Part shown: piece by piece, positions 44,008 through 54,267 of the stretch
How positions within the stretch are numbered: the first letter of the stretch is position 1
Layout of the letters: each line of letters opens with the position of its first letter
NCBI GenBank assembly: GCA_026182355.1
Contig: JAPFBL010000034.1
Location: 1,299,501 to 1,363,500, forward strand
Direction: 5' to 3'
DNA length: 64,000 nt
DNA from: Hermatobates lingyangjiaoensis
Lineage: Eukaryota > Arthropoda > Insecta > Hemiptera > Hermatobatidae
Notes under the pieces: generated by a model
Databases searched by the model: none
The model's input: only the letters and a program-made list of their open reading frames with translations
What the model was told of the DNA's origin: nothing
Program-made: the position numbers and the translations under genes

Positions 44008-46740
44008 TTATTCTTCTTTTCCGGATTTGTCTTGGGCCTCTTTTTCAAGGAATTCGTCGTCAATTTGTACGGATGGTACCATGGGAGGTTTAAAGCCACC
44101 ATATTCTATGCAAAGCTTTTTGTTGTTGAGGGAACGCGCGTGCACACCTCGTTCAGTCATAGTGGAGGCCACAATGTATGTTTGAGGAGGGTACTGCGAG
44201 GTGTAGACGGGTTGACTTGGCCTGAAGGGAGCTTTGCCCTTGTGTCGGCCCAAGTATTGAGGATAGAAGCGAAGGCTGTAAGGGTGGTGGTAATATGACT
44301 GGGGAAAGGACTGGTGACGGTAATTGTTCAAATAGTCTGTGGAAGGGTACAGGTTAGGGTAGAGGAATGTGTAGCCGTAGGTGTTGTAGGCGCCGTAACC
44401 ATAAGGATATGGCTGGGAGTGAGCGGCAGGCACTTCAGTCCCAGTGTTCAAAACACCCTCTGAAGCCCCACTATGTTCTTCAGAATTGTACTTTTGCTCC
44501 AAATGACCTTGATCGTATACTTCAGTTACTCCTTCTGCTGAGTCACTCTTCACATCTTCATCTTGGCTTTCTTGCGTATTGCTATCTTCATTTCCTCTCG
44601 CTCCATGAAAGGAATTAGCAACAGAAAAGTTATTCTGAATTTGATTAGTTACTTGGCCATCTAGCTGATAACCTTGTTTGAAACCAAATATATTTTGTGG
44701 TAACTGCTGTTGAACGTGAAGAGTATTAGGAATAGTCAAGTAGTTGTTGTAAAGAACTGGTCTTTGTAATGTTGGAAAAATTGTCTGATATTTAATACCA
44801 TTGTATTGGACTTGAGGCCTGACAATGTTTCCTATCCCAGTGTTCTTGTAAGATTGTTGCATGATAAACTGTCCAACATGACCTTTGTTGATGTGTTCAT
44901 TCAAAGGCTTGTACTGGGGAATGTAGTAAACTGGTTGGTGATCTTGAACATCAGGACGCCCGCTATACAAATAAACAACACTTTGCGGTGAAACCTTTGG
45001 GATATTGTTTGGTACAGCAATCTCAGGATAGTGGTTATTTTTCTGTGCCTCTCCATTCGACAATCTGTGATAAGCCAAGGCTACTTGTTGAAGGAAGTCA
45101 TTTTGCTGATGTGCTCCAGGCCTATCAATATTCTTGTCACTATGTTTATTGTATCCATAGTTTGTTGTAAAAATAGGTAACTGATTATAATCAGGTTTTT
45201 CTTCTTTGATTTCAAATGGAATTGATTTTTGTATTTCAATAGTGGTTTTATAAACAGGTTCCTCTCTTAAATGCTGTTGTTCAATTGTAGCAATTACAGG
45301 ATTCTTACTTTCCTGTTGAACATGGTTAGAAAGTGATACAGCAGCTTGGATTGGTGCAAGAATGGTGTCTGAAGAAGTGAGTCCGTCTTCGGCATGGTTG
45401 GACTGATCAAAAGCAATTTCTGAAATAGAGTCAATATCTTGCGAGTGTGTTTCAGACTGATCTACATAGTCGGCTTCTTGGTCATGGTCAGGGAACCCAT
45501 TTATAGGGTTACTCTCGTATTGTTCTCGAGTTTCAGGAATATTCTCCTTGCTTGTATCAGTGTGGAAGTCTGTTTCTGGATAAACAATAGATGGTGTAAT
45601 AGTTTGAACTTCTTGATCATAAGATACTGACGACTCAGTTGTCGGTGTAATAGTTTCACTTTCTTCTGTAGGAGTTGTAGATGTTGGAACAGGATCAAGT
45701 TGTTTCACTGGAATGTACGGTTTATCTTCTAAAGGCAAGTCAATTGGATCAGTAGGTAAATATGTTGCTACTGTTTCGACCTGTGGCGCCTGAGTAGTAG
45801 TAGGTTCAGTAGGATTCTGATCATAATCAGAGTTTTGATACTTGAATGTATTTGTTTCTTTCTTCTGCTCAACATTGGTAAACATTTCTTGATTTTGTTG
45901 CAGGTTATCTGAAGGTGTTCTAATATCCATCAATGGAATCTTCTGCCGATATCTGAAAGGCCTTTGAAAAGGTGAGTCTGTATTAAACTTGTACTTATTT
46001 GAAGACACCCTTATAGGTTTGATAACCTTCTTTCGAATCCTTCCTGGGTGTTCCATATTAATTGAATCACTAGCAGCTACAAAGAAAGTTGAAATTGTAT
46101 CTGCATCTCGCAGAGGTGGCTTAATGAATTCTTTTTCACTAGCTATATTATCTTTGGCAGGGTCCATATTACCCATGTCGGCAACATATGAAGTAATTCT
46201 TATGTTGTCCATATTATCAGTAGGAACATTTGTTTCAGGAATCAAATTACTCATTCCTTGTGTTTTTGATTTGACTCTGTTTTTTTTCTTCAGACCCTTG
46301 AATCGTTTTGACTCGAAATATAAGTAAGCCTCTTCATTATAACCATTGTGTTGGGATTCATCTGCTCCAATATCATGAAGAAGATTGTAGGGTGTACTTT
46401 GTTCAGATAGCCCAGACTCAGGCGGTATTTCGTAGAATGTTGGGCTTGCTTCGTCACCAGATGCTGCTGCTTTTCTCGGTTCAGTTGTATCAATCTGATA
46501 AAAGTACTTGGATGCATCAACCATACCGGGGCCTTCATCCGTGTAATCATCAAGTTTACTACCCTCAACATATCTCTCTCCACTATCCTTTTCATTATTT
46601 ACTGAACCTTTTTCAGAGGAGTCCTTATTATTTTTATCTTCAACTTCCACTTTGTGCGATTCTTCATTAAATTGGTCGTTTCTTTCAGTTACGATTTTTA
46701 ACTCTTCATCTTCTTCCCTTATGTTTTCTCTATCGTCTTC
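44008..46740 (-). CDS. Terminal exon of a large low-complexity, Tyr/Pro-rich protein
   Basis: 910 open codons ending in TAA. An in-frame GTG at 46650 is not the start: the frame stays open to an acceptor, GTTTGTTTTGTTTTAG, just before 46740 and adds 30 acidic residues (EDDRENIREEDEELK...). Coding bias is clear against AT-rich flanks, and the frame contains no repeat. The first ~500 residues are acidic, rich in Thr, Pro, Ser and Gln (TTTQAP, TEESETITPT), with basic patches RFKGLKKKNRVKSK and RIRKKVIK. Next comes a Gln/Asn/Tyr/Val-rich part. A Tyr/Pro-rich section follows in the last 134 residues (PYPYGYGAYNTYGY, QSYYHHPYS). The tail CIEYGGFKPPMVPSVQ carries the only cysteine. No transmembrane segment is seen. 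It looks like a secreted or extracellular-matrix type protein. I do not recognise the family. Confidence 0.85.
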   Translation of the reverse strand, partial: EDDRENIREEDEELKIVTERNDQFNEESHKVEVEDKNNKDSSEKGSVNNEKDSGERYVEGSKLDDYTDEGPGMVDASKYFYQIDTTEPRKAAASGDEASPTFYEIPPESGLSEQSTPYNLLHDIGADESQHNGYNEEAYLYFESKRFKGLKKKNRVKSKTQGMSNLIPETNVPTDNMDNIRITSYVADMGNMDPAKDNIASEKEFIKPPLRDADTISTFFVAASDSINMEHPGRIRKKVIKPIRVSSNKYKFNTDSPFQRPFRYRQKIPLMDIRTPSDNLQQNQEMFTNVEQKKETNTFKYQNSDYDQNPTEPTTTQAPQVETVATYLPTDPIDLPLEDKPYIPVKQLDPVPTSTTPTEESETITPTTESSVSYDQEVQTITPSIVYPETDFHTDTSKENIPETREQYESNPINGFPDHDQEADYVDQSETHSQDIDSISEIAFDQSNHAEDGLTSSDTILAPIQAAVSLSNHVQQESKNPVIATIEQQHLREEPVYKTTIEIQKSIPFEIKEEKPDYNQLPIFTTNYGYNKHSDKNIDRPGAHQQNDFLQQVALAYHRLSNGEAQKNNHYPEIAVPNNIPKVSPQSVVYLYSGRPDVQDHQPVYYIPQYKPLNEHINKGHVGQFIMQQSYKNTGIGNIVRPQVQYNGIKYQTIFPTLQRPVLYNNYLTIPNTLHVQQQLPQNIFGFKQGYQLDGQVTNQIQNNFSVANSFHGARGNEDSNTQESQDEDVKSDSAEGVTEVYDQGHLEQKYNSEEHSGASEGVLNTGTEVPAAHSQPYPYGYGAYNTYGYTFLYPNLYPSTDYLNNYRHQSFPQSYYHHPYSLRFYPQYLGRHKGKAPFRPSQPVYTSQYPPQTYIVASTMTERGVHARSLNNKKLCIEYGGFKPPMVPSVQIDDEFLEKEAQDKSGKEE

Positions 46741-47807
46741 CTAAAACAAAACAAACTCAACTTTTATTAAGAGTTATGCAATAAGAATCTCTGAAACTAA
46801 TCATAGAATCATGCAGTATGGAATAAATGTCAAAGTAATATCTTTTTTACATAAAGTACAGCTCTGTTTCACAAGGACAAACATAGTTTGATAAAAAATA
46901 TTAAATATAGTACATGTGCTAATGAAAATAAATTTCCTGAACAAACTATTATGAGTGGAGATATATCTTACCTTCTAAAGGCTAAAAACTGAAATAATAT
47001 ACGCGAAGTTTACTTTTACTATTATTTCTTGAGTATATCTGGTCTACTATAGAATACCACAATCCACTATTTATAAAATGAACTTCGTTCACTGCTAATC
47101 AGAATTTTAAAAACAAAAAGAAGAACAAGCACGCATTAATAATCCGTAAAGAGATTCAATAGTCCTCACAAAATTTATTCTTACAGCCAGAAATTTACAG
47201 CAAATGTATGAATTTTATGAAGAATTTGATTGTTGACAGTGTTAATTTGTATAATGGTTCTGGTATTTTTTCTCGAGTCTGTGAAAGAGATTGCTGCGGT
47301 TAAGCAATGTTATTTCTTGTGATATATTCATACAAAGTATGTATGCTTACTAAGCAATAGTAAATACAACGTCATAATATTTTATTTGCAACCTGAAGAC
47401 AGCCACATGTATTCATGTGAAAATGTGCCAAACTGGTCATTATGTCCATTTAGAAATATAATACTTCAAAGCAAAACACAATGCTTGGATATATACTGAA
47501 AGAATTAATGTATTTTTTAAATATTTTACTTAAAGCATTTGACTTTTGAGTAAAAGAAATCATTACGCTTTCAAAAGAGAAAAGAACTAATTGCAAGGCT
47601 TTCAACATGTTGGGAGTTGCACTTTTCTCTTTTGATTTAATCTTGCACTTTATAGGACATTTTTAACTGCTTTTGAAAAACATTTTTTAAAACACGTGTG
47701 AAACATGAAAAGGTTCACTGACCGAACAAAGCGACCTTTTTGTGTTTTCTAGCAGTAACTTTCATTATTTCTTGTTGGTTGAACTATCCGTTTTCTTAAA
47801 TTCAAAG

Positions 47808-47831
47808 TATATATATATATATATATATATA
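47808..47831. repeat. (TA)n microsatellite
   Basis: About 24 nt of TA. Other large arrays in this intron are at 48121-48150, 48345-48394 and 48513-48561, each next to a ribozyme unit. Confidence 0.9.
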
Positions 47832-48111
47832 ACTTCTTCTTTAACTTAATAAATTTTACTTAAGCTATGTTAAATTCTTTACCTGTGATGTTAGTTTTCA
47901 GTTGTATTAAAATTGTTGATATCTATTAAAGTGTTTCAAAAAAGTGTCTCAATGTCCTTTGGACAACTTATTTGGGAATTGCCATCTTCTTTTCGTAAGA
48001 CTGTCAGAAGACTGAAACAGCTTAGTTTGAAAGTCGTTAATGCCAAAGCTTCGGTAGATTTCAACAAAATATGCCTCCATGAAGATTTGCTACCAACTTA
48101 TATATAGTATA

Positions 48112-48155
<44 letters not shown>

Positions 48156-48159
48156 GATA

Positions 48160-48343
48160 ACTTTTGTCATTTGTCTCGACATCATCATGTCCTGATGATG
48201 AATGTGCTACATTCGAAACATATCGACTAGCAATATTGGTGATAAGCTTTATAGTTTTAATGAAGAGACGAGGAAGGAATTCCGGAAAATGGAGAAATTG
48301 TGTGAGAAACAGATACAAGCCAAATATGGGGCGTTATTTTGCA

Positions 48344-48350
<7 letters not shown>
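48160..48350 (+). mobile_element. Penelope-like element 5' fragment
   Basis: A family E ribozyme motif is followed by a frame ending in DKLYSFNEETRKEFRKMEKL, CEKQIQAKYG, a charged segment resembling PLE N-terminal regions. It breaks off in (TA)n at about 48345. The first ~60 nt match the sequence after the GIY-YIG frame at 486-545, which is the reason for calling both PLE. Confidence 0.5.
48189..48227 (+). ncRNA. Hammerhead-like ribozyme motif, family E
   Basis: GUC/GAC stem I, CUGAUGA core, extra U, perfect 6-bp hairpin GAAUGU/ACAUUC, GAA, ACAUAU (one change from the palindrome ACAUGU) and unpaired C. Confidence 0.6.
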
Positions 48351-48395
<45 letters not shown>

Positions 48396-48398
<3 letters not shown>

Positions 48399-48511
48399 TA
48401 GCGGTTTGCTTCTCAACGCGAGTACTTCGCACTTCTTCCCGATGACGACGGATGTCGAAATGTCGAAGTGCGTTCTGTAGTGTCTTTCTGTGTTCTTTTC
48501 TATGTGTTAAA

Positions 48512-48561
<50 letters not shown>
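48396..48561 (+). mobile_element. Family D unit between (TA)n arrays
   Basis: GTTTGCTTCTCAACGCGAGT, the variant-core motif (48430-48470) and the GTGTCTTTCTGTGTTCTTTT tail, with (TA)n directly on both sides. Confidence 0.75.
48430..48470 (+). ncRNA. Hammerhead-like motif, family D, variant core
   Basis: CCGAUGA core, GAC/GUC hairpin, GAA and AUGU (the AUAU palindrome is broken), with a longer possible stem I GCACUUC/GAAGUGC around a UUC bulge. Confidence 0.45.
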
Positions 48562-48563
<2 letters not shown>

Positions 48564-48770
48564 ATGATCAAACCACAATAAGAAATGGGAAAACAAGACT
48601 AAGATCTTTCAACCGTAACAAGCGGTCTTCGTCAGAGTCAAAAACCCAACTGCGAGTCAAAGACCGATTGTTATGGTTAAAAGATCTTAGTCTTGTTTTC
48701 CCATTTCTTATTGTGGTTTGATCATTGATTGGTTTTTCACGTGTTTATGTTAAATCTTTATATTATGTGG
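48562..48770. mobile_element. Fold-back element, family A
   Basis: The left arm begins CAATGATCAAACCACAATAA. The right arm is its inverse (TTGTGGTTTGATCATTGATT). The right ribozyme is deleted through its core (GCGAGTCAAAGACCGATTG) and its GAA is AAA. Confidence 0.8.
48597..48639 (-). ncRNA. Hammerhead-like ribozyme motif, family A
   Basis: Identical in all core positions to the motif at 22302: GACU/AGUC, CUGACGA, ACCG/CGGU, GAA, AGAUCU. Confidence 0.6.
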
Positions 48771-49854
48771 GCAGCTTTATGCTGCTTTGTGTGGGCAGCA
48801 GGTCTTCTTGGAGACAGATTCAATTGAAATGTGCAACAGCCTCTGCATTAACAATCTTTCTACTGATAGTCTCTATTATTCGTACAATCGTCCCTTGCTC
48901 TAGAGGTAATTTCCATAAATAATTGACCAAAGACATGTAGACACACAAACAAAACTACTGATAAAACTCAATGACTATATTGATACACCTTTTTAGTGTA
49001 TCGTGTTTTCAATGTAGTCATTTCGAAACAAAAATTATTTATATATATTATATAGAAATGGTTTATATATGGTATATTAGTCCGCAGGAAAGGACTATGT
49101 TCAGAAAGGGATGTTTGGGGGAACAAAATTAATCATTGAAAGAATTTACTTTAAATGAATACATCTCAGCTGTTAGCTTTAGTTTGATAAATGAATATTA
49201 CAGCCGTTTGTTTGAATTTACTTTCTGCCATAATCAATATTGATTTTATCTTCTACGTTTACAATAAAACGCAATAACCTGAAATAATGAGGTCTCTTAA
49301 TATTGCTGTCTTGGACTAAGGCATGTTAGTCGAACTCTTCAAGGATTATTATTGTATGAAATTATTTTATTTGCAAAATAAGATTTGATTAATGTTTACT
49401 TGAAAATTCGATGGTACTACTCGTCAGAATATTAGATCTCCTTAAGTGATTCATTATATTAATATACCTTCCATCTTGGCTTGAGTTTCATTAAACAAAC
49501 CAGCCAAAATGAAGTAAGTCAGTAATTGATATTTAATTACTATTCTGAGCAATATTGAATTAATAATGTGCAATTACTGAAATTCTCCAGCGTTTTTGAA
49601 GAGCTGCATTCAATAAATGATTAAACATCAGGGAGAGTAGTTTTACAAAATGGACACAACTTATAGGCCCAGATAATTTTACCTGTATACTTATTATACC
49701 TAATACTATTACTCATTACTCATTACATACTATTACCAAAATACCTATTACTCATTGAAACTATAGTTTCAAGAGCTATTAAATTATTTGTTGTTTGGTA
49801 TTTATTCATGATTAGAATAAGGAGAAGAAACAATAAGTCTCTACACAAAAGAAT

Positions 49855-49905
49855 TTATCCAAAGGCGGGTTTTGAACACTAAGTGTTCATCCTCAGGTTA
49901 CATCA
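49855..49905 (-). ncRNA. Hammerhead-like motif, family G
   Basis: The minus strand has CCUGAGGAU, a perfect hairpin GAACACU/AGUGUUC, then AAA in place of GAA, and ACCCGC. The hairpin is the best in family G, but the GAA change argues against activity. Flank TTTTGTGTAGAGAC resembles the tail at 62130. Confidence 0.4.
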
Positions 49906-51079
49906 CCTTACTAAGGCAGATTAACCTGCCTTAACTCCATCGTGGAATAATTTTATTTACTTACTTATGCATATAAAAATAAAACAAATATAATCAATGA
50001 ATATAGAAATGAACTCCTAAGCCACTGTAAGTAATTCAGAAATGTTTCACAAACATAAATAATCCTCCTCAGAGTTATTGTATGTATCAGAAAAATAATT
50101 ACAGTATTAATACAAAAATGGCAAAATGTTTGTAACCATTCAATATTTGATTGTGAGAAACTCTTTATATTTATTTTTTTTTTACAAGTGACTGAAAGGC
50201 TTCAAAATATTTTTATATTTCTATTGGAATTGCCAGGGTTTCAGTCCATATAGAATGTATTGTTGTGATATTTATGCATATATATAAATTTCAATGGAAA
50301 GAATGAATGCAAACTTGAAAAATAATAATTGTTGTATTACTTTAGAAGTTTTAGTGACTAATATATTTTATTAAAATACCATGAATAACTTATAATTATG
50401 ATTATTTTATTGTTGCTTGATTTTCTATAAATATATATAGTCCGACTTCTTTTTTTGAAGAAAGCGTATATAGTTATGTAATGAATACATTGTTTCCAGG
50501 AAAGTCTCTTTCTAGTGGTATCACTTTCAGAAAACCGGAAATTGGGTTTAGGCTTTTGCCCTAAGGCTGTGGATTTGGTGGAAGAAATTCCAGAGAGATT
50601 CAATTCTAACAAATTTTTAGTTTTAAGAATTAGATTTTCAATCCTCTCAGTTATATTTAGTTTTCAACATTCTTCTATGTTATTTGTCCATTACAGCTTC
50701 ACAAAAGATAATCTTTTACATTAAATAAGACAAGAATATTGATTTTGACACTTTACAGTTTAAACAAATATTTTTTTTTCTTGACAATGTGATCGTTATT
50801 TCAATAGGTTTCTATCAAAACGACAAGAAATTATTCATTGTTTACTTTTTTCTGCAATGATGCACACATACATTTATTAAATATTCAAAGTAATTCAAAC
50901 TGCCGTTGAGTATAAAAAACGCAGAATACCTAACATATCTTTAATTTTAATTTTAATTTTTAATTTTAATTAACAAGTTTCTAAAAAAAATTTGATGGAT
51001 ACAAGATCCGATATATAAAACAGTCATCGAAGTTTAATTATGTAAATACCTTCATTTAGTTTTCAATTAGTGTGTATCG

Positions 51080-51590
51080 AAAAGTTCGTTACCATGCTGC
51101 AGTCCACAATTTTTGATGACTCAAATTCATATTTTACAGAATTATGAGCCTTATAATGTAAAAGAACACTACTGTTTCGGGGCAGTATTGCATGAGTCAA
51201 AGTTACTTTTTTGGCCAACAAGTGTTTTTTGACAACATTTTTCTTTCTTCTAAAGTATTAATTATAGAGTCTTGAAATTTTAAAATTGTCATGAAAGTGA
51301 CAAAATCAAGTTACTGAAAAGATTTTTCAGATTTTCAAAACAACTGAAATTTATTTTTATTTTTTTTGATTTGTAAAAATTTTAACTTATCAATGAACCA
51401 GAAAATTTGTGAGATGGATACAAGCCATACCGTTTGACGAATCTGAATGAAATTATGCCAAATCATAATATCTCATATGAGGATTAGTTGAAGAAATTGT
51501 TTGAAAATTACATCACCATGAAGGAGTGTTATGATAGATTTTATTAATTCAGATACATTTTTTAACGCTAATCGGCTAATTAGAGAAAAT
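51080..51590 (+). repeat. Dispersed repeat R, internal copy
   Basis: Starts at TTACCATGCTGCAGTCCACA, keeps AGTTACTTTTTTGGCCAACA, GAGTCTTGAAATTTTAAAAT, AAATTTGTGAGATGGATACA and AGGATTAGTTGAAG, and ends near 51590. The 5' palindrome and GT array are missing. Confidence 0.65.
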
Positions 51591-51604
51591 TAATTATTTC
51601 CAAA

Positions 51605-51770
51605 AAATTATTCAACCGTATCAATCTGACTTCGTCAGAGTCAAATCCCAACTGAGATGGGATTTTTCGGTTGGGATTTGACTCTGAGAAAAAGATCATT
51701 TGTTAAAGGATCTTAGCCTTTTTTCTCGTTTCTTATTGTGGTTTGGACGTGGATTACCTGATAAATAACC
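51605..51770. mobile_element. Degenerate family A fold-back
   Basis: CTGACTTCGTCAGAGTCAAA faces GGGATTTGACTCTGAG. The right tail keeps AGGATCTTAGCC and TTATTGTGGTTTGGACG. The ribozyme cores are broken. Confidence 0.6.
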
Positions 51771-52439
51771 ATTATATTTTTACATTTGGTCAAGATTTTA
51801 CATTTTGCACGTGGAAGATGAGTCATTTTGTTAAGAAGATGTAAAATAGTTTAAATTGATGCATATTTTTAGTACCGCAGAGATTAGTAATCATCATATT
51901 ATTTTTATAAATCATATTATAATATATAATTTGTAACTATTATGTAGAGTACTGTAATATTTTAGTGAGGTCATAATTCTATCTGTATAATATAATGTAA
52001 ATCCATTATATTATACAAATATCAAAGGGAAATTTGAAATATATGCTTATATATAAGCATAAACATAAAAAAAACAGGAAAGGAACCAATTAACCAATAA
52101 ACTGATATTTTTTTAAAGTAGTAATAATAATGAAACTACTATTGGACTGAACTGGCAATGAAGATTTAAATTACAAAGAATAAAATCTATAAATAATAAG
52201 TAAAATAAAACGAATAATAATAATAATAATAATAAGACATTTAGTCTTATATTAACACCACTTGTTTGATAGGTAGTAGAGTCCAGCATTCTTTGATTAT
52301 GATTAGTTCTACTTGTAGATGTACTACCTGGGAAAACGGTCGGATCTGTAGATACTATTCACGAGGTAAGGCGGATTTATAAAAGATTATGATAAAATGG
52401 TTTGTTCCTTGCCTGTGCGATGTTAGAGCTTATTAAACA

Positions 52440-53215
52440 ACTAGTTGAATTGAATGGCCGACCCCCCACAAGGGTCTACAGTTTAAGGTCTACCACAGGA
52501 TCCATAAGGATTCGGTCGACTCCCTAGAAGAGGGAAAGTACCCGTTACCCCAGGATCAGGGGTTGCAATGATTTGACTCCTCTGGGCCCTGTTTTGGGTG
52601 CTCCTGGATTGTAAGTTAGAAAGAAGGGATTTGGCCAAAATCCCTTGTTGGCCAAATGCCACATGGCAGTAAGGACTTCGTGGGAGGAGATCTTGTCTCG
52701 CTCTTTGTTAGATTGAATGCTTGAAGGGAGGGTCCCATTCACACTCATCCCGAGTTCCGTTAGAGCCAAACTGAGAGCAACTACCAGTGTTCCAGCCCAC
52801 TTAGCTCAGATCGTGGTCCGCACCTACTGGTAAAGGCTGGGGTCTAGCTCCCCTGGATGCTAAGCAGGCATCCTCCTGAGAAGAGAGTGCTCCTCACGCA
52901 GCGACCTGGAGGTCTACCCAATCTGGGTGAGAACCACAACCACTACGAGTCTGACCTCAAGGGCGGGCTGGAGAGAAAAACTCTTCCAGGGGCCCCCACC
53001 ACCCGTACGCCCAACGGGTGTCCAAGCTGTGCCGAAGCACTTTAAGAATTCCCTCTGACTAAGTCAGGGACTTGCTATTTGACCGCGCTTGGAGCAGCCT
53101 GCCCTGTACTGTTAGCTTGTGCTGTACAGCCTACACAATCACCACCTCTGCGACGGGGATGCCAGTACTAGGTACATACACCCCGAAGAGTGGTTAGAGG
53201 CTTAAACAGCTAGTT
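52440..53215. other. GC-rich island, origin unknown
   Basis: About 775 nt are strikingly richer in G and C than everything around, with words such as GTCGACTCCCTAGAAGAG, CTACTGGTAAAGGCTGGGGT and GCGACCTGGAGGTCTACC. Frames of 74 codons (minus, 52545-52769) and 62 codons (plus, 52857-53045) are open, but no domain is recognised. TTAGCTCAGATCGTGG resembles a tRNA A box. A remnant of a non-LTR or SINE-like element is my best guess. It is not rRNA as far as I can tell. Confidence 0.4.
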
Positions 53216-54030
53216 TAATAAATTCAGAAAAATTTATTGAATTAGTCTCACGGTAATGCTGCTCACCTTTAACTAAAATATGCCGTAAATAATAAATGAG
53301 CCACTCTTTTCACACGCAGAACAGGTTTGCCTAACGAATGCCAAAGCCTTATATGTGAGCGCGTTGAAAACATTAATACTCAGAAGACGTGCAAAAAATA
53401 ATCAAGTGTAAATATGGTGTCAACAAACAAATATAATTACCACATTTCACATATTCAATTAGCAATTCTTAAACTGCAAATAATCTGCGTAAATATTAGG
53501 TTATTATTAGGACTTTTTATAAATATTCTCTCTAAAATTATACTATTTAAAACATTATTTTCTCCTTCCTAGCACCACTTGTGCCAATATAAAAGCAAAT
53601 TTAATTAAAAACAGGAACACACTTCTCACAAATATCACAAGAAAATGAATTTTCTATCATCTGATGTTTCACTACGAAACATCATTCTACGTTTCATCTG
53701 GTCGTTCATTCTACGTTTTTAGCTAACGAGAGATCAATAATAAAAATAAAATATTTTTGCTATACAGTTATTTTTATGTTTATTATAGGTTTATTAATGG
53801 TTATTCACAGTCATATATTTATAAAAAGGATGCATGTTTGTTGCATATTAATGAATGTACACTCTATGCAGATTACTTAATTTTCCATATCATAAATAAC
53901 TCAAAAATAACTTCTGTTATAACTCAAACACAGTTTTAGTTGAATTACATTGTTGAATATATTATTCTTGAGGCACTGATAACTGTGATTTATGTTTTAA
54001 TATTTTTTGAGTGAAGTTATTTCAATTAAT

Positions 54031-54267
54031 GGGGACCAAGTTAGCTCAGTGGTTAAAGTACTCGCCTCTGGGGTTGGTAGTACGGGGTTCGATCCCCACA
54101 TGGCCCTCAATTTATTCACGCAGGAGGTGAATAAATCTAAGTACTTCGTTCCTCAGAGAGGACGTTAAGCCGTCGCTCCCGAGCCTGTACGATGTCAGGT
54201 ACTCGTTAAAGATCGCTACTCGAAATGCAATTCAGTTAAGCAAAATTTAGCACTCCCAAATGTAGAA
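54031..54267 (+). mobile_element. tRNA-derived SINE, 3' truncated
   Basis: The best tRNA head in the window: A box TAGCTCAGTGG (54042-54052) and B box GGTTCGATCCC (54086-54096). The body matches 35971 (TTATTCACGCAGGAGGTGAA, TACTCGTTAAAGATCGCTAC) and stops near the AGCACTCCC-TGTAGAA words, lacking the CCTAA tail. Confidence 0.85.

Noticed and set aside
46648..46650. Start codon at the head of the 880-codon frame
   Set aside because: The codon is GTG, not ATG, and the frame stays open to a splice acceptor 90 nt further upstream.
43928..46670. Plus-strand frames of 60-120 codons
   Set aside because: They are shadows of the 910-codon minus-strand exon, with no coding character of their own.
48061..48721. 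Several frames with Tyr/Ile runs
   Set aside because: They are chance frames through (TA)n arrays and ribozyme units.
52440..53215. rRNA or organelle insertion
   Set aside because: No recognisable conserved rRNA core or organelle gene words.
54031..54110. tRNA gene
   Set aside because: A and B boxes are good, but the cloverleaf is incomplete and the sequence continues into the SINE body.
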